In this document: one piece after another, positions 58,953 to 64,000 of the stretch | How the letters are laid out: every line of letters starts with the position of its first letter | Numbering within the stretch: position 1 is the first letter of the stretch | Origin: CAZGUX01 sp046160045 | Lineage (GTDB): Bacteria; Acidobacteriota; Terriglobia; Bryobacterales; Bryobacteraceae | Assembly: GCA_046160045.1 (NCBI GenBank) | Contig: JBJXGR010000559.1 | Location: 1 to 64,000 of the forward strand | Reading direction: 5' to 3' | DNA length: 64,000 nucleotides | Made by a program: the position numbers and the translations under genes | The notes under the pieces: model-generated | The model's database searches: none | Told to the model about the DNA's origin: nothing | The model's input: only the letters and a program-made list of their open reading frames with translations

Positions 58953-60449
58953 ATGCCTGTCCGTTCTCGTACTGACTGTTGGCCGGGCGCGCGCGCGGTT
59001 GTCGCCGTCCCGAGAACTGTCCTTCGATTGGCCTTGCTGTCATTCGCGTTATTGGCGTGTGTCCAGTCCCGGGCGCAATCGCCACAGGGCAGTATCAGTG
59101 GCGTTGTGACCTGCTACGGTCAGCCCGTAAGCGGCGCGAACGTCACGATCATCAATGAATCCACGAACGAAGAGCGGATCGCTACCACAGACGCCTCCGG
59201 TCAGTTCGTCATGGAGGGTCTTCGTTCGGGCAACTACACGATCCGCGTCCACGCGGCGGATTACACCGACGGTCTTTTGCGGGGCGTCCCGCTCGTGGCG
59301 GAGGAATCGCGGCGAGTGGATGTATTTCTGATGAAACCATCGCGTGCCTTGGCCCCATCGCCCCCTCCGCCCCCCGCGGCGCCTTCCGGGAGGGTCGCTG
59401 AGGCTCCAGTGGCGCGACGGTCGCCGCCCGCGGAGTGGGCGCCCACTCCCCTTCCTCGCCAGAAACACGCAACCGTTCGCATCTTCTACGCCACGGATCG
59501 TAAGCGCTCCAATTCCAGGCAGCCTGCGCTCTTCTACGGAGGCGCACGGCTCGAGGCGGAAGGGAACTCTCCAATGCTCGAACTTGGAGCCTGCGAGGTC
59601 AGCGTTCCCTTCAGCCACCAGATCGGCGAACTAGAATCTCCCGTGTGGTGGAAACTGGAGTTTCGCCCCGACCCCGAACGCCACGTCGTGCTAATGTCCG
59701 TGGTTCCCTTGGACGGCAACCGGTTCTTTTCGGAACTGCGGACGCGCGTCTCGGGTTCCCCCGGAAAGGAGGCGTTTGTCTTCGTCCATGGCTACAACAC
59801 GACGTTCGAGGACGCTGCGCGCAGGACCGCGCAGATCGCCCACGATCTGAGGTTCAGCGGCGCTCCGGTTCTCTACAGTTGGCCCTCGCAAGGCGAAGTC
59901 GCCAAGTACACTTTCGATGAGAACAACATCGAGTGGACATGGAAGCATCTGGCCGATTTCCTGCAAGCCCTCAGCAGGCAATCGGGCGCGAGCACCATCC
60001 ACTTGATTGCGCATAGTATGGGAAACCGGGCCCTCACGAAGGCGCTCGAGGTCATGCCCAAGTCGACTTCCCCGCTCTTTCGCGAAGTCGTCCTCGCCGC
60101 CCCCGACATCGATGCCGGCGTCTTCAAACAGATGGCGGCGGCCATCAAGGGTAAGGCTGAGCGCATCACGCTCTATGCATCCTCCAAGGACAAGGCGCTT
60201 CTCGCCTCGAAGAAAGTGCACGGGGAGCCGCGTGCCGGCGATTCGGAAAGAATGGTGATCGTAGACGGTGTGGACTCGATTGATGCCAGCCTCGCCGATA
60301 CCGATTTCCTCGGCCACGGTTACGTGTTCAAGAACTCCATTCTCCTGGATATCGACACCTTGTTCCGGCAGCGAACGCCTCCGCAACAGCGGGACAAACT
60401 GAAGCCGCAGCAAACCGGGAGCTTACTGTATTGGATGTTGGCGCCATAA
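58953..60449 (+). CDS. Secreted alpha/beta hydrolase (DUF900) with N-terminal carboxypeptidase-regulatory-like domain
   Basis: A 498-residue protein from ATG 58953, with GGGAGGA five bases upstream and a signal peptide (LALLSFALLACVQSRAQ). Residues about 45-130 form a carboxypeptidase-regulatory/CnaB-like domain (GSISGVVTCYGQPVSGANV, TTDASGQFVMEGLRSGNYTI). A Pro-rich linker follows. The hydrolase (about 180-480) has HGYNTTFEDAARRTAQ and the nucleophile elbow LIAHSMGNRAL with Ser, then APDIDAGVF and a late His (DFLGHGYVF). This is the DUF900 group seen as lipase/esterase-like proteins. It lies between two repeat-rich stretches. The substrate is unknown. Confidence 0.85.
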   Translation: MPVRSRTDCWPGARAVVAVPRTVLRLALLSFALLACVQSRAQSPQGSISGVVTCYGQPVSGANVTIINESTNEERIATTDASGQFVMEGLRSGNYTIRVHAADYTDGLLRGVPLVAEESRRVDVFLMKPSRALAPSPPPPPAAPSGRVAEAPVARRSPPAEWAPTPLPRQKHATVRIFYATDRKRSNSRQPALFYGGARLEAEGNSPMLELGACEVSVPFSHQIGELESPVWWKLEFRPDPERHVVLMSVVPLDGNRFFSELRTRVSGSPGKEAFVFVHGYNTTFEDAARRTAQIAHDLRFSGAPVLYSWPSQGEVAKYTFDENNIEWTWKHLADFLQALSRQSGASTIHLIAHSMGNRALTKALEVMPKSTSPLFREVVLAAPDIDAGVFKQMAAAIKGKAERITLYASSKDKALLASKKVHGEPRAGDSERMVIVDGVDSIDASLADTDFLGHGYVFKNSILLDIDTLFRQRTPPQQRDKLKPQQTGSLLYWMLAP

Positions 60450-60507
60450 CCCAGCCGTCCCCCGAGGGAGTGGCTGGAAGCCAGTGTGCGCACCTTCAAC
60501 CTCTCAC

Positions 60508-60810
60508 TCAGCGTGTAGGGACCGTCCAGGTTGCCTGACCGTTGACGACGAACGCCGGCCAGGGCTGCGGTCGGTCGTCGATCAGGACGTACTTGAGGCC
60601 GTCGAGGGACAGACTGTGGGAGATGCCGAGTTGCATGCCCTGACGGCGATAGTAGGTGACGCGCTGGCCGGCGCTGACCTCGTCGATCACCTGGCCGTAT
60701 CGCACGCGTTGCTCGAAGTCCGCGAAGCTGCCTTCGCCTCGGCTGCCGATCTGGGCGACAAAGCCGTTGAGGGGAAACCTGGGGACGTCCACTCCCGTTG
60801 CCGTTGCGTT
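60508..60810 (-). pseudogene. Possible gene remnant, family unknown
   Basis: A minus-strand frame encodes ATGVDVPRFPLNGFVAQIGS, then FADFEQRVRYGQVIDEVSAG, then LDGLKYVLIDDRPQPWP, a protein-like composition for about 100 residues ending at 60508. No good start is visible; a better beginning (MSKDPSRKWIRW) is in another frame. It may be the 3' end of a decayed gene. I do not recognise it. Confidence 0.3.
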
Positions 60811-60936
60811 TGGCCCACCTTTCATCGGGCGTTTCCGACGACGGCCACCTGATCCACTTGCGGCTCGGGTCTTTGGACATTTCCCGAGTGGCTGGCCGGC
60901 AGAAAGCACCGCGACTCCCCGGTGAGCGGCCCCTCA

Positions 60937-61373
60937 GTTCAACGGTCTTCGTTTTCTTTGCGTCCTGTTTTCAGCCACATGCGAAAACCGCAAGTTTCGG
61001 TCGGACGGGCCTTCCGCTACCCTGGGGAATGGAGTGAAGGAGGTAGCCGATTCGTCCTCTGCGCGATTCTGGAGAAATGCCGTGTCCCGGAACGTCCCAC
61101 TTCGCGTCCCACACCTAACTCTATTCTGTACAATCACTTGTCCCCAAAACCCCTGAATTCTGTCCCACTTGTCCCACTTCGCCATCTAACTCATACCCGC
61201 CTTGTCCCGCTTCCAACCGGGACGTCGCGCTTCTGTCCCACTTCGTCCCACCGGCAGGGAACGCCCCGGACCTTCCCGCCTGGTTCAACGAACAAAAATT
61301 TCTTTGCGCCTTCGTTTCAGTCACCTGCAAAAACGACGAGTTTCCGTCGCCGGAACTGCCCGTTACCCTGACG
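60937..61373. repeat. Direct imperfect repeat with GTCCCACTT motifs between
   Basis: The segments 60937-61027 and 61283-61373 align without gaps at an offset of 346 bases, with about 70% identity by eye (GTTCAACG, TTTCTTTGCG, TTTCAG, TACCCTG shared). Between them GTCCCACTT occurs at 61094, 61162, 61171 and 61235, plus GTCCCAC at 61106 and 61245. No gene is recognisable in 60810-61454. The structure could be part of a small replication or mobile element, or a repeat array bound by a protein. Confidence 0.6.
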
Positions 61374-61433
61374 AAAGAAGGCCCACTGATGCCCGAAACC
61401 GCCCAAGGGCGACCCGCGACCGCCGGGACCCTC

Positions 61434-61439
61434 TACAAT
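61434..61439 (+). promoter_or_regulatory. Possible -10 box for DUF1549 gene
   Basis: TACAAT, 15 bases before the ATG at 61455. No clear -35 is visible and the Shine-Dalgarno is weak, so the leader would be very short. Confidence 0.35.
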
Positions 61440-61454
61440 AGGGAACATTCACGT

Positions 61455-64000
61455 ATGCGGAGCCTGTGCCTGGTCCTCTTGCTGGCTCACTCGGGGTTCA
61501 CCGTGGAACCCGAGGCGGCGGAGTTCTTTGAGAAGAAGATCCGGCCCGTGCTGGTGGAACGGTGCTACGACTGCCACGGTCCCAAGGCCGAGCGGCCCAT
61601 GGGCGGGCTCCGGTTGAGTTCGAAGGACAGCTTGGCCAAGGGTGGCGACAGCGGGCCGGCACTCGTCCCGCGCGATCCCGAATCGAGCCGCCTGATCCGT
61701 GCCATTCGCTACCTCGATCCCAAGCTTCAGATGCCTCCGAAGGCCAGGCTCACTGAAACCCAGATCCGCGACTTTGAGACGTGGGTGCGGATGGGCGCGC
61801 CGGACCCGCGCACAGACGAGACGGCTGCCGCCAAGCCGAAAGGGATCGACTTCGCTCGTGCGCGCAGGCATTGGGCCTTTCAGCCGCTGAAGGAATCGCC
61901 TCCGCCTCCGGTGCGCGCCGACCGGTGGGCTCGCGGGCCCATCGACCGCTTCCTGCTGGCCAAACTCGAGGAGAAAGGGCTGAAGCCCGCGGGTCCAGCC
62001 GATCGGCGGACGCTTCTTCGCCGCGTGTACCTGGATGTGATCGGCCTGCCGCCGAGCCCCGGCGAGGTCGACGCGTTCCTGGCCGACCGCTCGCCGCGGG
62101 CCTTCGCCACAGTGGTAGACCGGTTGCTCGAGTCCCCGCATTATGGCGAGCGATGGGCGCGCCACTGGCTCGATCTGATGCGCTACGCCGAAACCGATGG
62201 ACACGAGTTCGACCAGGACAAGCCGAACGCCTGGAGGTATCGCGACTACGTCATCCGGGCGTTCAACCAGGATCTGCCTTACGACCGTTTCGTTCGGGAG
62301 CAACTCGCCGGCGACCTGCTTCCGGACCGGCGCGTGACCCCCGATGGCCTGATCGATGAGACCACCGTCGCGACCGGATTCTACTGGCTCGGCGAGATCA
62401 TCAATACCCCGGTCGACACGTATCAAGCCCTCGCCGACCGCATCGACAATCAGATCGACGTGATCGGCAAGACCTTTCTGGGACTGACCGTGGCGTGCTC
62501 GCGGTGTCACGATCACAAGTTCGATCCCATCTCGTCGCGCGACTATTATTCGCTGGCCGGGTTCCTGCACAGCTCACGCCTGCGGCAGGCTTCGGCCGAT
62601 GCACCGGCGGTGGTGGAGCGGGTGAAGCGGCTGCTGCCGCGCGGTGAGAACGGAGGGGCCGCGACGAAACCGGCGCTCGACTCCCGGTATGAGCTGTTCG
62701 AGGATTTCTCGAAGCCCGGTTTTGCGCGCTGGCTCCGGACGGGCCTCGCCTTTGGCGACGATCCCACCGGCGGGACCGCCCACTCCGGCCGCTATTCGCT
62801 CAAGCTGACGGGGGCGCTGGTCTCGCGGCAGTTCCTGATCAAGCAGCGCTACATTCATGTTCGCCTCGCCGGCGGCGGAATGGTCCGGCTGTTCGCCGAT
62901 GAATACACCAACGGCGGGCGCGTCGTGCGGGGCGACGACCGGATGCAATGGAAGACCATCGACGCGCGCATGGGACAGGGTAATCTGGCCCACTTCGAGA
63001 TCGGCGACTACGACGCGTCGAGCTACGTTGCCGTCGACCGGATCTGCTTCTCGGATTCGAGGGAGCCGCCTCCGAACGAAGGTCCTCACGCTCCTGCCAT
63101 TGGGCGTGAGGCGGAGCTGGACGCGCAGATCCCTTCCGCGTACTTTGCGTTGGCCACGGCCGATGGAGAGCCCAAGGATGTTCCGCTCCATATCCGCGGC
63201 AATCCACATACTCCCGGCGATCCGCAGCCGCGCCGTTTTCTCGAGTTCTTTTCCCAGGAGCCTCCCGTTACCGAAGGCAGCGGGAGGCTGGAACTTTCCC
63301 GGCGCATGTTCACCAGTGCCTCCCCCCTCGTGGCGCGAGTGATGGTGAACCGGATGTGGAAGCATCACTTCGGCGAAGGCCTGGTGCGCACTCCGGACAA
63401 TTTCGGCATGACCGGCGACCGGCCGAGCCATCCCGAACTGCTCGACTACCTGGCCCGCCGTTTCATCGAGCAGGGTTGGTCGATCAGGAAACTGCATCGC
63501 GAGATGCTTTTGTCGTCGGCGTATCAGATGTCCAGCCGGCCGGACGACCGGAAAGCAGAGGTCGCCGACCCGCGCAATGAACTGCTGCATCGCATGCCGG
63601 TGCGGCGGTTGGAGGCCGAGATCCTCCGCGACCAGATCCTGGCGGTGGCGGGAACCCTGGGTCCGGCAATGTTCGGCCCTCCCGTGCCCGTCTACGTGAG
63701 TCCCTACATGGACAGCGATCCGAGGGGTAAGCCGAAGTCCGGGCCGGTCGACGGCAACGGCCGCCGCAGCATCTACATAAATGTGCGCCGCAATTTCCTT
63801 CCCGACATGATGCTGACGTTCGACTATCCGCAGCCCATCTCGACCATCGGCCGGCGCAGCGTCTCGACGGTGGCTTCGCAGGCGCTGTATCTGATGAACA
63901 GCTCGTTCACGCACCTGGAGGCCAGGAAGTGGGCCGAACGTCTCGTACGCGTCGAACCGGCCGGACCGGCCCGCGTGCGGCGGATGTACAGGGAAGCGTT
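61455..64000 (+). CDS. Secreted cytochrome-like DUF1549/DUF1553 protein (C-terminus beyond window)
   Basis: The frame is open from ATG 61455 to the right edge (848 codons). A signal peptide (SLCLVLLLAHSGFTVEP) is followed by a PSCyt1 haem domain (ERCYDCHGPKAERPMGGLRL), DUF1549 (RRVYLDVIGLPPSPGEV, SPHYGERWARHWLDLMRYAE, CSRCHDHKFDPISSRDY), and an additional beta-sandwich-like insert of about 130 residues (from RYELFEDFSKPGFARWL to the VAVDRICFSDS region) resembling a carbohydrate-binding module. DUF1553 (ARVMVNRMWKHHFGEGLV, NFGMTGDRPSHPELLDYL, ISTIGRRSVSTVASQALYLMN) follows. It is a paralogue of the gene at 49738 but carries the extra insert. A DUF1501 gene would be expected just beyond the window. 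Confidence 0.92.
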   Translation, partial: MRSLCLVLLLAHSGFTVEPEAAEFFEKKIRPVLVERCYDCHGPKAERPMGGLRLSSKDSLAKGGDSGPALVPRDPESSRLIRAIRYLDPKLQMPPKARLTETQIRDFETWVRMGAPDPRTDETAAAKPKGIDFARARRHWAFQPLKESPPPPVRADRWARGPIDRFLLAKLEEKGLKPAGPADRRTLLRRVYLDVIGLPPSPGEVDAFLADRSPRAFATVVDRLLESPHYGERWARHWLDLMRYAETDGHEFDQDKPNAWRYRDYVIRAFNQDLPYDRFVREQLAGDLLPDRRVTPDGLIDETTVATGFYWLGEIINTPVDTYQALADRIDNQIDVIGKTFLGLTVACSRCHDHKFDPISSRDYYSLAGFLHSSRLRQASADAPAVVERVKRLLPRGENGGAATKPALDSRYELFEDFSKPGFARWLRTGLAFGDDPTGGTAHSGRYSLKLTGALVSRQFLIKQRYIHVRLAGGGMVRLFADEYTNGGRVVRGDDRMQWKTIDARMGQGNLAHFEIGDYDASSYVAVDRICFSDSREPPPNEGPHAPAIGREAELDAQIPSAYFALATADGEPKDVPLHIRGNPHTPGDPQPRRFLEFFSQEPPVTEGSGRLELSRRMFTSASPLVARVMVNRMWKHHFGEGLVRTPDNFGMTGDRPSHPELLDYLARRFIEQGWSIRKLHREMLLSSAYQMSSRPDDRKAEVADPRNELLHRMPVRRLEAEILRDQILAVAGTLGPAMFGPPVPVYVSPYMDSDPRGKPKSGPVDGNGRRSIYINVRRNFLPDMMLTFDYPQPISTIGRRSVSTVASQALYLMNSSFTHLEARKWAERLVRVEPAGPARVRRMYREA

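Noticed and set aside
60934..61330. Minus-strand frames reading KWDKWD and VGQVGQ as primase/helicase linkers
   Set aside because: The pattern is produced by the GTCCCACTT iterations themselves; no helicase or primase motif lies nearby.

Overview
The window looks like a chromosomal piece of an Acidobacteriota genome of the Solibacter/Bryobacter type. The DNA is GC-rich. Many secreted proteins have twin-arginine signals. There are paired DUF1549/DUF1553 cytochrome-like and DUF1501 genes, DUF1080, AsmA and M28 proteins. One beta-propeller protein ends in the roughly 215-residue domain (TIGR03437) known mainly from Solibacter. No tRNA, rRNA, CRISPR array, intact insertion sequence or intact prophage was seen.

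Layout. 1-2199 (minus): a uroporphyrinogen-decarboxylase-like protein cut by the window edge and a Tat-exported fucose-isomerase-like protein. 2516-2920: an RRM protein with a terminator behind it. 3014-7676: a near-consensus sigma-54 promoter with an upstream palindrome drives an outer-membrane beta-barrel, a small unknown protein, an NtrY-like kinase and an NtrX/NtrC-like sigma-54 activator, which suggests a self-regulated envelope circuit. 7848-10394: xseA and a PilT-type ATPase. 10414-12054 (minus): a secreted beta-propeller glycosidase-like protein.

12689-21886 is the most unusual part. The 3' relic of a histidine kinase runs into an apparent operon: a hybrid kinase with two receivers, a TolC-like outer-membrane protein, three tandem paralogous PhnD-like periplasmic binding proteins, and a second complete sensor kinase. 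No ABC permease or ATPase is present. I infer a sensing system rather than an importer.

22147-32496 holds a PQQ/cytochrome c dehydrogenase, an isomerase-like TIM barrel, a DinB protein, the TIGR03437 propeller protein (with the decayed end of another such domain just upstream), the pyrR-pyrB-pyrC operon and a TPR/TonB-C protein. 32681-42782 holds an acyl-CoA ligase, an ADP-forming acyl-CoA synthetase fused to an acetyltransferase, a cation efflux protein, a formylglycine-enzyme-like/sialidase fusion, DUF1080, an amidohydrolase and an unknown protein. 42834-49677 holds an M28 peptidase, a DsbA-like protein, a Wzt-like protein with a collapsed ATPase domain facing a methyltransferase with extra C-terminal domains, a beta-helix lipoprotein and a small coiled-coil protein.

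49738-64000 holds a DUF1549/DUF1553-DUF1501 pair, an AsmA protein, a structured leader RNA ahead of a Tat aldo/keto reductase, a roughly 1.1 kb repeat-rich stretch with a decayed terminase-like gene, a secreted alpha/beta hydrolase, a second repeat-rich stretch, and another DUF1549-type gene cut by the right edge. Short dispersed GC-rich repeats and hairpin clusters lie between genes throughout.
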